Shown here piece after piece: positions 47,739 through 57,262 of a DNA stretch of 64,000 nucleotides. How positions within the stretch are numbered: position 1 is the stretch's first letter; each line of letters begins with the position of its first letter. The notes under the pieces were generated by a model. It searched no databases and was not told the origin of the DNA. It worked only from the letters and a program-made list of their open reading frames with translations. Origin of the DNA: Capniomyces stellatus (taxonomy: Eukaryota > Kickxellomycota > Harpellomycetes > Harpellales > Legeriomycetaceae). The stretch lies in assembly GCA_001661515.1 (NCBI GenBank), contig LUVW01000022.1, forward strand, positions 39,061 through 103,060, given 5' to 3'. The translations under genes and the position numbers were made by a program.

Positions 47739-49394
47739 ATGTTTGAAAAATATAAGGGTAAGTTGGTTGATATTTTGTTTTTTTTATTCCCAGTCGATTG
47801 TAAGATTTTAGAGGTTTCGGCTACCTCCAAAAGGAAGGTATGGCTACTAATATTGAGTTAATCTATCTTACAGATCCCGAAGGCGATTATATAAGTCCAG
47901 AGGGATTTGAAGTTCTGGCCGAAGACTTGGGATACTCGATGGAATCAGTAAGTTTTATTATTGTTTTATCCCGTCTCTCTGCTTTAATTGTGCTGTTCAG
48001 CTGTCGATTTTATATAATACGAGTCAATAACATTATTTACTTTGTAAATCTAGGCTAAACCTATAGTGTTATCGTGGTTGTTTGGGTGTTCCAAAATGGG
48101 TAAGTCGCGTCAAATGATTATTTTTATGTGTGTTTCAACCAATACTTGCCACTCTTTGGCTTTAATGTGGCATGTCTTGTTGCTTCCAACTCGAGTTTTT
48201 TTTTAATTTATTATAATTGATTTTTTTTAGGATTTATTTCGAGTTCTGAATGGGCATCGGTTGTCAAAACCCCAAAGTAAGTTGTATTAGCTGTTGATTT
48301 GACTATGAATACAAAAAGAAATAACAGTTCAACAGTTGGTGTTAAAAATGTACAAACGGACCCCATATAGATGTGTGCTTTGTTTGTTTGGGCAATCGTT
48401 GTCAAAGACGGTTACTGAGATATAAATTTGTTCATTGGCTGTTTGTGCGCTTCAAAATTTTTAACAAAGTGTGCTTTACACTTTACATACAATGTGGCTA
48501 AATACAGGATGACAATAGCAGAACTTAAAATTCTGGCTGACAATAAAGTAGCCGAGATTGAAAACGACAGGGAATTTGCTGTGTTTTACCACTGGGTATT
48601 CAGTTTTGCCAAAGACTCTGGAAAACGCTCAATGGACATCGAAGTAAGACTAACCGTGCTGAACCAAGCCACCAAACACTCGAGCGGTTTCTGGAATACA
48701 AAGTTATATTTATAATAAAAAAACAAAAACCAAAGAATGTGACAACAAATTGAATTGATATTCTGCACTAAACGTGGCAGATAAACAGGTCAACTCGGGC
48801 CCAAATATAAAAATATGATGTTTTATTTTATTGTTGCTTGTTTGTATTGCCAATGTTACACGCTTATTTTTACTCTGTATAACATCGTCTCTGTGGGTCT
48901 CTTAGGTTGCAGCAGGCTTGCTTTCAGTTCTGTTTGACCAAAACAACACTCTTGCCCAAAGCTTTATAAGCTACCTAAATGTTAGTTAACCATAATCAAG
49001 TATTTCTAACCTTGCATGTATACAAGTGAATCTGACATCTCATTGGCTTTGTGAAGGCTTGGGACAAAGTATAGTAACTCATAAACGTCGTGTCGCATTT
49101 GAATGTATTCTAAATAGGAGGAACAGCCGGTCAAGGTGTTGAATAAGGATCAGTGGAACAGTCTTTTAGAGTTCTCAAGAACTATTAGTCCAGATCTCTC
49201 CAACTACGACCCAGAGTCAGCATGTAAGCAATTCCCACTTTGGTTACACCCCCAAATATATTGTGCCAGCCGAATGCCTTCCTTCAAGCCTTTACTTGTT
49301 TAACCGATTTATCATCAATTGTTTCGTTGCGTTATAAATAGGGCCTGTGATTTTTGACGAGTTTGCAGAATGGTCAAAGTTAAAAAAGCAATAG
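47739..49394 (+). CDS. DCN1: Dcn1-type NEDD8 (Rub1) E3 ligase factor, PONY domain, at least 8 exons
   Basis: Exons are 47739-47757, 47874-47947, 48054-48099, 48231-48276, 48508-48643, 48906-48980, 49118-49223 and 49342-49394. All introns are GT-AG, the phases agree, and the first has a TACTAAT branch point. The 184 codons read [83 protein letters not shown]. This is the diagnostic PONY/DCUN1 domain with its cullin-binding end. Dcn1 promotes NEDD8 transfer to cullins. The true start may be upstream: the frame stays open to a TAG acceptor at 47711 ([11 protein letters not shown]), and a UBA domain is expected in many family members. The gene is far more intron-dense than its neighbours. Confidence 0.88.
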
Positions 49395-49808
49395 TAGCGC
49401 CCCCCAATGCTGTGCTTTTTTTTTTTTTTTTACTATACTCACAAATTATTTGTATTTGTTTTAATACGCGCTGGCCCATTTCTATCTTCTACTATCATCT
49501 TGCTTCTTACAATACCAAACAAACGAAACTAACCAAGAATAATAATATACAATCATCGCCGTTGACATACCCACATATCACTTGCGGTATAACGCTGGGT
49601 TTACACTTGTTTTGGCGTTTATTTAAGTTTTTTTTCAAGTTTTATTTTTTGCTTTTTTTTAATATAAAGATTACAGTGTTTAAATCCCTAAAGATCGATT
49701 GTTCAACGAGGCAAATTATGTATTCCATCGTTTTGCCGCCTGTATTTTAAACACCTTCAATATCTGCGTGCTTGACACTGTGTGCTTTTTTTTGGGGATA
49801 TCATATAT

Positions 49809-50136
49809 TTAGTTTATCACAACTTCCACTTTATATGTATTTTCATCCAGTATACTATCCAAAGCATCCTGGATCATTGGCACTGCTGTCGATTCCACAA
49901 ACACGTGGTTCTCGTCCAGGTCTTCAATAATAAACTGCTTCTTCTCATTAAGCAATATCAGCACCTGTTTCGCCGCACTGTCGCTATTATCGTCATTTTC
50001 ATTGTTTTTAAGCACAAATACAGAACATGGTAAACTACCTTACAAAAGCTGGGCCGACCTCAACGTATTTACATTCTCGTGCTTGTAGCGCTAGCATTAA
50101 ATACAAAATAAATTGAAACCCCAACAACTTTACCAT
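49809..50136 (-). CDS. TFB5: TFIIH subunit Tfb5 (TTDA/GTF2H5)
   Basis: The last exon, complement(49809..49983), encodes DSAAKQVLILLNEKKQFIIEDLDENHVFV and ends DALDSILDENTYKVEVVIN. This matches the small Tfb5 family (about 70 residues), which stabilises TFIIH for transcription and nucleotide-excision repair. The acceptor is ATAG before C GAC. The family start (M-V-x-x-L then GVLxECD) must come from an upstream exon. An ATG GTA AAG TTG TTG at 50136 fits, but I could not resolve the exact donor, so the 5' structure is tentative. Confidence 0.75.
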
Positions 50137-50323
50137 TCAATCAAAGTTCCTATTAATATTAATATTGATTAGTTGCTTTTTTATTTTTTATTTTTTAAAA
50201 AAAAGGAGAATGCAAAATTTTGATTTTCGAAAGTCTGATAAGGGTGTCAGGCCATTTAAACAAAAAAAAGGAGGGTGCCAAGCCATAATCCTCCAAGCTA
50301 TTTTGACTTGAGCGCAATACAAT

Positions 50324-51170
50324 CTACGAAATAATCATTTGGACTTTTGTACCTTTAACCGCCTTTACCATTATGTTATCGCTTCCTTCTGTTGCTCCAA
50401 TCCAACTATATTCGTCTCTGAATCTCTTGCCAAATATAGTCACACAATCGTTGTCGAGTAAATAAAAAAAGAGAAACTACACCCGCACAGAAATATAGTG
50501 AGTAGCCCTAGTACGTTTGACCCAGTCCTATCGAAATAACTCTACTTGAAATAAAACCTAACAAAATTAGATTTATTTCAATCAAAAAAAAAAAAAAAAG
50601 TAAAGCAAACGAAAGCCAAATGCTTTTATTTTTAAATTAATAGCGTAACTTTTTTTTTTCTATTGCTAGTTTAGTGTTCTAAACCAACTCGTATTTTAAA
50701 CTCGCGCTAGTTTTTTCTTTTGGTGTAAAGTTCAAATGATTCAATGTTGTCCTACAGCCAATAGCAGTAATCCAGCCTTCAACCACTGCCCTTGTAATTG
50801 TATCCAAAAGCTAAGGGCCAAGTAATTCTCTTATGAAAATTCCCTGGTTTTTGGTTCCACCACCACCTCCCATCCCACTTTCAATAGGAACAATTTGGTA
50901 GCCAGTTGCCGCATTATCCAAGGTTGAAACGGGACACATGCTGGACACGCTACAAGCAATAGTAATATGCACAAGATGTCGCCTCAGTATATTAAAAACA
51001 ATGTGATTCAGCAAGTCCTACCAATTCCATATTGCTCTATCAACACCTTGAATATTAAACTCTAGAACTACCAAATTGTGAACCAGTCTCTAGGAATTGG
51101 TTCCTATTACTTTGTACTTGAACTCTAACAATACCGTTTTTCAAAACAGCGTTGGATGATTTTGAAATCA
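50324..51170 (-). pseudogene. Unresolved coding-like segments, possibly a decayed or multi-exon gene
   Basis: Three minus-strand stretches look protein-coding. About 51060-51160 reads NGIVRVQVQSNRNQFLETGSQ. About 50700-50950 reads STLDNAATGYQIVPIESGMG, then has a TAG, then reads LLDTITRAVVEGWITAIGC in the same frame. About 50324-50470 reads DNDCVTIFGKRFRDEYSWIG and ends VKAVKGTKVQMIIS and a stop. I could not link them by consistent splice sites. They may be exons of one gene with an in-frame stop, or relics. No family is recognised. Confidence 0.3.
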
Positions 51171-51324
51171 ATTCATTTTAAATAAATAACGATAAAAAAA
51201 ATAAAAAAATAACGGTCCCACAATAAAAAAATAAAAAAATAACGGTCCCACAATAAAAAAATAAATAAAAACGGACTCTGTTATATAAGCACTAGGATAA
51301 AATATGCATAGCGTTTTTTTTTTA

Positions 51325-52146
51325 CTAATAGGCGAGTACCCAGGCTGTAGCCATTACTAAAGCTATGTTTGCAAACACAAGTCCTTTGTAGGTTCCTACT
51401 GCACTACTCTTTTCTTCTTTTTTACTTCCAAGTGCTGGTGGTGCTGGTGCTGGTTCTATTTTTTATATGTCACGTATATATATTTAACCCTGTTTAGTCA
51501 AGTATTCACATTTGTGTATACACCTATTTCAGTAAAAATGATTTACATTAAACATTTTACCTGGCGTATATTCGGTAAAGCTTATTGTAGTAATACTACT
51601 ATAAATATTGATGTCATCACTTTGATCAAGTAAACCAGCGCCATTTTTGATACTAAAAAAAGCGAAATTGGTTTTATACAAATCCATATAATCACATATA
51701 ATCTTAAACGAGGTTTCCAATTTATCAGGGTCTGAAACTTTAACTGGATCATAATCACTAGAATAACGAGTAAATGCATTCAATTCTTCTTTAACTTGTG
51801 TGGTTACAATAACGCGGATCCTTTTATCTGGCGAGCTGCCATAAATTTCTGCGTTGTGACTATAAATCCCAATTTTCTCATTTTTTAAGTTCGTGATAAT
51901 CATTTTTGGTAATATGATTTTAAGCTCATCAGTCATTTTTGGGTAGTATGCAGTCCCTCTCATGCTAATAAGTTTTGTGTTTACATAGACGGTGCCTTCA
52001 TTGTACTTAATTTGATTTTCACAATCAAACTGATCGTCAGTAAAGAGTAAACAATTACTTCCGTGAACATGATTATTTTCCAATTCGGCCTCAATTGAAA
52101 CTAAAGCCAACAGCCCAAATAGAAATAGAGTCAGTTTTCCAAACAT
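51325..52146 (-). CDS. Secreted/GPI-type surface protein, left member of an inverted pair
   Basis: Exons are complement(51561..52146) and complement(51325..51455), 238 residues, joined in phase 1 (GTAAAA donor, ATAG acceptor). The signal peptide MFGKLTLFLFGLLALV is identical to that of the gene at 55084. The mature part begins SIEAELENNHVHG and has a core ending ITTISFTEYTPG. The second exon gives a Pro/Ala linker and a hydrophobic tail (GLVFANIALVMATAWVLAY), typical of a GPI-anchor signal or a single membrane span. Weak resemblance to the partner remains in the mature part (TTISF.EY against TTISLFEYEA). The family is unknown to me. Confidence 0.8.
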
Positions 52147-52169
52147 TTTTACTTTTTTAGGATCGTTAT

Positions 52170-52264
52170 AATTGATCTGATGTTGTTAATCTGATGTAGT
52201 TGATCTGATGTAGTTGATCTGATGTTGTTGATCTGATGTTGTTGATCTGATGTTGTTGATCTAT
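52170..52264. repeat. 14-bp tandem repeats in the leader of the left gene
   Basis: About 6-7 units of GTTGTTGATCTGAT (reverse complement of the right-arm unit) lie just upstream of the ATG at 52146. The right arm has more copies (about 10). Confidence 0.85.
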
Positions 52265-52356
52265 CAAGTAAGCTGTGGAATATGTTTCTGTGATCTCAGT
52301 TATCAGCTATTGTTTTGTTTGCTGTTCTTTTCTGGACTTTGTCTGTTGCCTTGTCC

Positions 52357-52362
52357 TTTATA
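52357..52362 (-). promoter_or_regulatory. TATA box of the left surface-protein gene
   Basis: TATAAA on the minus strand lies about 215 bases upstream of the ATG. The identical element in the right arm is at 54812-54817. Confidence 0.45.
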
Positions 52363-52726
52363 ACTATATATTTCACCTTGCTGATTATCTTGCTGGATAT
52401 CTTGATATTTATCTGGCTAATTATATGGCTGGTTATCTTGCTAGTTATCTTACTAGTTATCTTACTGGTAGTTTAGTTTTGATTTGTTTTTTGTATTAAT
52501 TTCTGGTTGTGGCAAAAAACCAAGAGGTGGAGAATATGAGAACAAAAATATTTTGGTGATCCCTTTTGCTTGTTTATATACTCGAGTTGATATGTTACTA
52601 TAGTTGCACACCCTTCCTCCATTCCCATTTATTTCTACTCGTTCTTCTACTATTATTTCTATTCTTACTTTATTTTTTTTCTACTATTATTTCTACTACT
52701 ATTTCTAGTGTTATTTCTGCTATTAT

Positions 52727-52825
52727 NNNNNNNNNNNNNNNNNNNNNNNNNNNNNNNNNNNNNNNNNNNNNNNNNNNNNNNNNNNNNNNNNNNNNNNNNN
52801 NNNNNNNNNNNNNNNNNNNNNNNNN
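52727..52825. other. Assembly gap (99 Ns)
   Basis: The gap falls in a 11-bp tandem-repeat stretch. Comparison with the right arm suggests that about 200 more bases are missing than shown. Confidence 0.85.
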
Positions 52826-53242
52826 TCTCTCCTCTATCTCTCCTCTATCTCACCTCTATCTCGCCTCTATCTCACCTTTATCTCACGTATTTCCACCACT
52901 GGCATTACACAACTGCAAAAACAACCAGAAATGCAAAGCATACATAAAACAAATATGTATATAACTAAGCAAACATTAACATTAACATAAACATTAACAT
53001 AAACATTAACATAAACATGGAAATAGATATGGCCATAGGCACGGCACAAACATAGCTGTAGTCTAGCTGTATCTAGGACCTATGTTGTGTCTTGTTTGAT
53101 TCTACTATTCCATGTTGCTGCATTCTATTATTTTTTAATTCGTCTTTTATTTTCCTTCTATTCTGTTTATTCATTTTCTATCCGCCTCCTATTCGTTTTT
53201 TACTCGTATTGCTTTCCCTTATTTTTTTGTAGCCATTACCAC

Positions 53243-53765
53243 CACCAACACTACTACTACTACTACTACTACATCTATTATTATAAACTCATAAACTCAC
53301 CAACCCATGAACCCTTGGAAAACAGTTACACGCCAAATCAGTTGTTATGCACTGTTATAAACAAAAGCATGTTTGTTGTGTTCTGTGAAAAGAAATACTG
53401 TTGTCTAGAAATCGCCAGAGCAAATAGCACATACGTTTTCATAAATATCACTGACAATACCAACCATCTGCAACAATTGATTGGCCAGCGCGGGTTAACA
53501 AAGACGTGGGCTTAAAAATGGTGCCTCTATCCAATTGATTTCAGCAAGCTAGCATATATACCATGTAGTTTTATAATTTCACAGAAATACACATACGTGT
53601 GTGTTCTTTGGTTCTATGTTTTCTGTTTGGCTGATTGGTTGTGTATTTTAGAACGCTGTTTTGTTTTGTACACGTTACTATATTGAGTTCTGAGCACTGG
53701 TGCAAATTAATTAGTGCAGTTATCGATGCAAAAAAGTAATGATGGGAGTGGTTGTGGCAATATTA
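53243..53765. other. Spacer (loop) of the inverted repeat
   Basis: These 523 bases of single-copy DNA lie between the arms. They start with an ACT run. From about 53290 to 53515 a plus frame reads YTPNQLLCTVINKSMFVVF and NSTYVFINITDNTNHLQQL before a stop at 53515. This is coding-like but has no start of its own outside the arm. No recombinase or transposase is seen. Confidence 0.5.
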
Positions 53766-54143
53766 GTGGTAATGGCTAAAAAAATAAGGGAAAGCAATAC
53801 GAGTAAAAAACGAATAGGAGGCGGATAGAAAATGAATAAACAGAATAGAAGGAAAATAAAAGACGAATTAAAAAATAATAGAATGCAGCAACATGGAATA
53901 GTAGAATCAAACAAGACACAACATAGGTCCTAGATACAGCTAGACTACAGCTATGTTTGTGCCGTGCCTATGGCCATATCTATTTCCATGTTTATGTTAA
54001 TGTTTATGTTAATGTTTATGTTAATGTTAATGTTAATGTTAATGTTAATGTTAATGTTTGCTTAGTTATATACATATTTGTTTTATGTATGCTTTGCATT
54101 TCTGGTTGTTTTTGCAGTTGTGTAATGCCAGTGGTGGAAATAC

Positions 54144-54296
54144 GTGAGATAAAGGTGAGATAGAGGCGAGATAGAGGTGAGATAGAGGCGAGATAGAGGT
54201 GAGATAGAGGCGAGATAGAGGTGAGATAGAGGTGAGATAGAGGTGAGATAGAGGTGAGATAGAGGCGAGATAGAGGTGAGATAGAGGTGAGATGGT
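54144..54296. repeat. 11-bp tandem repeat array
   Basis: About 14 copies of GAGATAGAGGT/GAGATAGAGGC. The left arm has only the flanks of this array because of the gap. Confidence 0.9.
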
Positions 54297-54811
54297 GATG
54301 AAAAAAGAGAAAGGGGGGGAGGAAAAAAACAGAGAAAGAAAATAATAGCAGAAATAATAGCAGAAATAAGAGTAAAAATAAAAGCAGACATAATAGAGAA
54401 CAGAGAAAGAAAAAACAGAAAAAAAAAACAGAAAAAAAAGAGTAGAAATAATAGCAGAAATAACACTAGAAATAGTAGTAGAAATAATAGTAGAAAAAAA
54501 ATAAAGTAAGAATAGAAATAATAGTAGAAGAACGAGTAGAAATAAATGGGAATGGAGGAAGGGTGTGCAACTATAGTAACATATCAACTCGAGTATATAA
54601 ACAAGCAAAAGGGATCACCAAAATATTTTTGTTCTCATATTCTCCACCTCTTGGTTTTTTGCCACAACCAGAAATTAATACAAAAAACAAATCAAAACTA
54701 AACTACCAGTAAGATAACTAGTAAGATAACTAGCAAGATAACCAGCCATATAATTAGCCAGATAAATATCAAGATATCCAGCAAGATAATCAGCAAGGTG
54801 AAATATATAGT

Positions 54812-54817
54812 TATAAA
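54812..54817 (+). promoter_or_regulatory. TATA box of the right surface-protein gene
   Basis: TATAAA (in GTTATAAAGGAC) is about 270 bases upstream of the ATG at 55084 and is shared with the left arm. Confidence 0.45.
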
Positions 54818-54910
54818 GGACAAGGCAACAGACAAAGTCCAGAAAAGAACAGCAAACAAAACAATAGCTGATAACTGAGATCACAGAAACATATTCCACA
54901 GCTTACTTGA

Positions 54911-55058
54911 TAGATCAACAACATCAGATCAACAACATCAGATCAACAACATCAGATCAACAACATCAGATCAACAACATCAGATCAACTACATCAGATT
55001 AACTACATCAGATTAACTACATCAGATCAACAACATCAGATCAACAACATCAGATCAA
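54911..55058 (+). repeat. 14-bp tandem repeats in the leader of the right gene
   Basis: About 10 units of ATCAGATCAACAAC, with variants ATCAGATTAACTAC in the middle. They lie between the TATA box and the ATG and are probably transcribed. Confidence 0.85.
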
Positions 55059-55083
55059 TTATAACGATCCTAAAAAAGTAAAA

Positions 55084-55828
55084 ATGTTTGGAAAACTGAC
55101 TCTATTTCTATTTGGGCTGTTGGCTTTAGTTCCAGTGAAATCAGTGGAACAAAGTGTTATCAGCCAATATAATCCATATATTGTTGATTGTGGACTCCCA
55201 AAAAATGAATTGTATACGTGCAATTCCGAATATATTTCTGATATTAAAAGTCCATATTCGATAACGATGTATAAGGTTGACAAAAATTATACAAGTATAG
55301 TGGATGCATATAACTTGTACGAGAAGATGATGGTACTTCTAAGCGAGGTTTACGAAACTGGTGGGCCTATTGCTGAAGTTTTCATTGTAAATAAGACTAC
55401 AAATGGCAAGAATTTGATAATAACAGTGGCATCGACTGGTAAAACGCCATATCACTATTGGAGTTACAAATCAAATTATCAGAATGCTTTTAACAAAGTT
55501 ATCAATAAAATGATAGACCATATTCCCAAAGCTATGGTGTTTAGTGATAATAACATGCGCACAACGATAAGTTTGTTTGAATATGAAGCAGGTGAGGGTC
55601 AATATCAGTTTATTATACTGTTTGAGTGGTTTTTTTTGGGGAGTAGTATATATAGATTGCAACAATCTGGTTTACTAAATGGTGATTATTTATTTATGTA
55701 TATAGACAAAACAAAAAAACAAAGTTTGGTGCGCTAAAGGATAATTGATGCCCAATATGATTTCAGACGTTTTCTGCTATGTTATGATGACAGTTAACGT
55801 ATGTAGTCTGGTGCTATTGTTATCATAA
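55084..55828 (+). CDS. Secreted surface protein, right member of the inverted pair
   Basis: The first exon is 55084-55591 (169 codons plus one base). The signal peptide MFGKLTLFLFGLLALV equals that of the gene at 51325-52146, and the mature part starts PVKSVEQSVISQ and ends TTISLFEYEAG. A GTGAGG donor at 55592 and a TTTCAG acceptor at 55766, with TACTAAA in between, would add DVFCYVMMTVNVCSLVLLLS, a hydrophobic tail at 55767-55828. This mirrors the two-exon design of the partner. Without splicing, the frame reads on to 55737 and lacks such a tail. I prefer the spliced form. The function is unknown. Confidence 0.75.
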
Positions 55829-55984
55829 AAGAACGTTATATATTTTATTTGATTTAGTTTACTTTGTTTTGATAGAGTTGTCTGTTCAACAAAAAAGCAA
55901 ACTAGGTTGACTTTTCATTTTTTTTTTTCTTTTTGTACTGTATTTATTTGGTCTTGATAATAAAAAAATTATTTGGACGTAAAA

Positions 55985-56775
55985 GTCTAGAAGAGAGTTG
56001 CCGTTCCAAGCGATTAAATTCAAGCTTATTTACCTTATGGGTACCAACCCCAATAAAGCAATGCTTATAAAGAACATCCTGGTCCAAGGAGGAATAGAAA
56101 ACATGAACATGAGAAACATGGGAAACATGGGATGGGTTAGAGAAGATATCATGGAGATATCAATAAACTCTAACCAAACTGAGAACATAGCCAACATAGC
56201 CAACATTATCCAAGTACTACCAGAAGTATAATGACTCAAAGGATTAGGTCCTATAGAATGTGAAGAAGAAGGAACAGCCACAGGATTAGCCAAGTTTAAT
56301 GACAGACTAAGCTGGCAAATATTCAAAGAGAACAAAAATATACCAGCAAGAAGAACGGCTAGAATTATCTAGAGATTCACAGACGGACCAGTTCTTCACA
56401 AAGAGGCGAAAGGGGTTACTGACCAGAATTAGAAACTAAGCATGTGGGCAGACTACTTTGGAGACCTGACCAAAGACACATCAGAAAACAGCAGGAACCC
56501 CGCAAAATGGGAGAATTGTAGGAAATTTGATGAAGACCACTATACAGAATGCGACGAGTCGGTTGGATAGAAAGACGTTACATTCCCTATCAACCAAAGT
56601 CATCAAGGCGTGGTTATTACTAGTGGAAAGAGAGGGAATATAATATCTTTGGATATGTAAATATTGCGGTTCTTGTGTAGCAATATGGTGGGTAGAGGAG
56701 CATGTATTTATGCCAATCTGTGGTAGAACCGGTGCCTACAAAGTATGTGTTTATTTTGTCAATAAAAAAAAAATA
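55985..56775 (+). mobile_element. Decayed LINE relic
   Basis: The plus frame at about 56310-56570 reads GPVLHKEAKGVTDQN, a stop, then KLSMWADYFGDLTKD and HYTECDESV. This aligns with GSVLDSEGQVVTDDQQRLKIWADHFNN of the LINE at 29337-31492. Stops and frame changes are frequent. The stretch ends in CAATAAAAAAAAAA near 56760-56775, like a retroposed 3' end. Most of the reverse transcriptase is missing. Confidence 0.65.
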
Positions 56776-57262
56776 CAGAGTAAAAAATGAAGGGTAGTAT
56801 ATGTACCTGGTACTTTTTATGACGAAATTGCAGTCGCTTTACTTTGTATAATTTCTTAATAATAAATAGTGGGAGTGTTTAACAGAGCGATGAACTGGTG
56901 TTGGTAATTTTCAATAAAATTAGAAATGTTAAAATGTAACAAGTATGTGTACAATCCAAAGTAAGCAAAGTGTAGTATAGTATGTTGATTGGCTTAGTAT
57001 TTTGTTTTGTTAATGATAATTGGAAGAGAGGAGGTGAGAAAAAAAAACTAATTGAACTAGGTGTCTATTTCAAAAGTTATGAAAAAATCGGAATTAAAGT
57101 TTCATTTTATTTTGCTTTTTTTTTTTTTAATAAAAATCGGAACGGAAATCCAAATTTAGATTTTGTTTTACTAGTTTAAACAATAAATAGTTGAAAAATA
57201 GAGGTAAAATGAAAAGTAAATGGTAAATAGAATACAATATAATAGAGTAAAAGAAATAATAA
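56776..57262. other. Short intergenic, no gene seen
   Basis: A-rich spacer upstream of the 57263 gene. Nothing is recognised. Confidence 0.4.

Larger units (their letters stand above)
52099..53242. repeat. Left arm of a large inverted repeat
   Basis: The arm is the reverse complement of 53766-55131 and is nearly identical wherever both are sequenced. It starts inside the coding sequence of the left gene (codon 16), runs through its leader and promoter, and ends at CCATTACCAC. Ns at 52727-52825 replace a tandem-repeat stretch that is about 300 bases long in the right arm, so the true arm length is probably about 1.35 kb. Confidence 0.92.
53766..55131. repeat. Right arm of the large inverted repeat
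   Basis: This is the reverse complement of 52099-53242. It contains TTAATG hexamer repeats (53992-54058), an 11-bp array (54144-54296), degenerate AGCAAGATAACC units (about 54705-54800), a TATA box, the 14-bp leader array (54911-55058) and the first 16 codons of the right gene. Confidence 0.92.

Noticed and set aside
47774..47838. Possible extra exon of DCN1 after the CAG at 47793
   Set aside because: It would insert [13 protein letters not shown] between FEKYK and DPEGD. The continuous FEKYKD join and the TACTAAT branch point favour a single intron at 47758-47873.
54066..54608. 180-codon minus-strand frame in the right arm (and its copy at 52566-52964)
   Set aside because: It is a translation of the 11-bp array and polypyrimidine DNA. 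The text is repetitive (SPLSHLYL) and has no conserved features.
54675..54899. 74-codon hydrophobic frame in both arms (also 52275-52499)
   Set aside because: The repeated YLASYLTSYL text arises from the AGCAAGATAACC repeats and lies antisense to the leader. Presence in both arms follows from the inverted repeat, not from selection.
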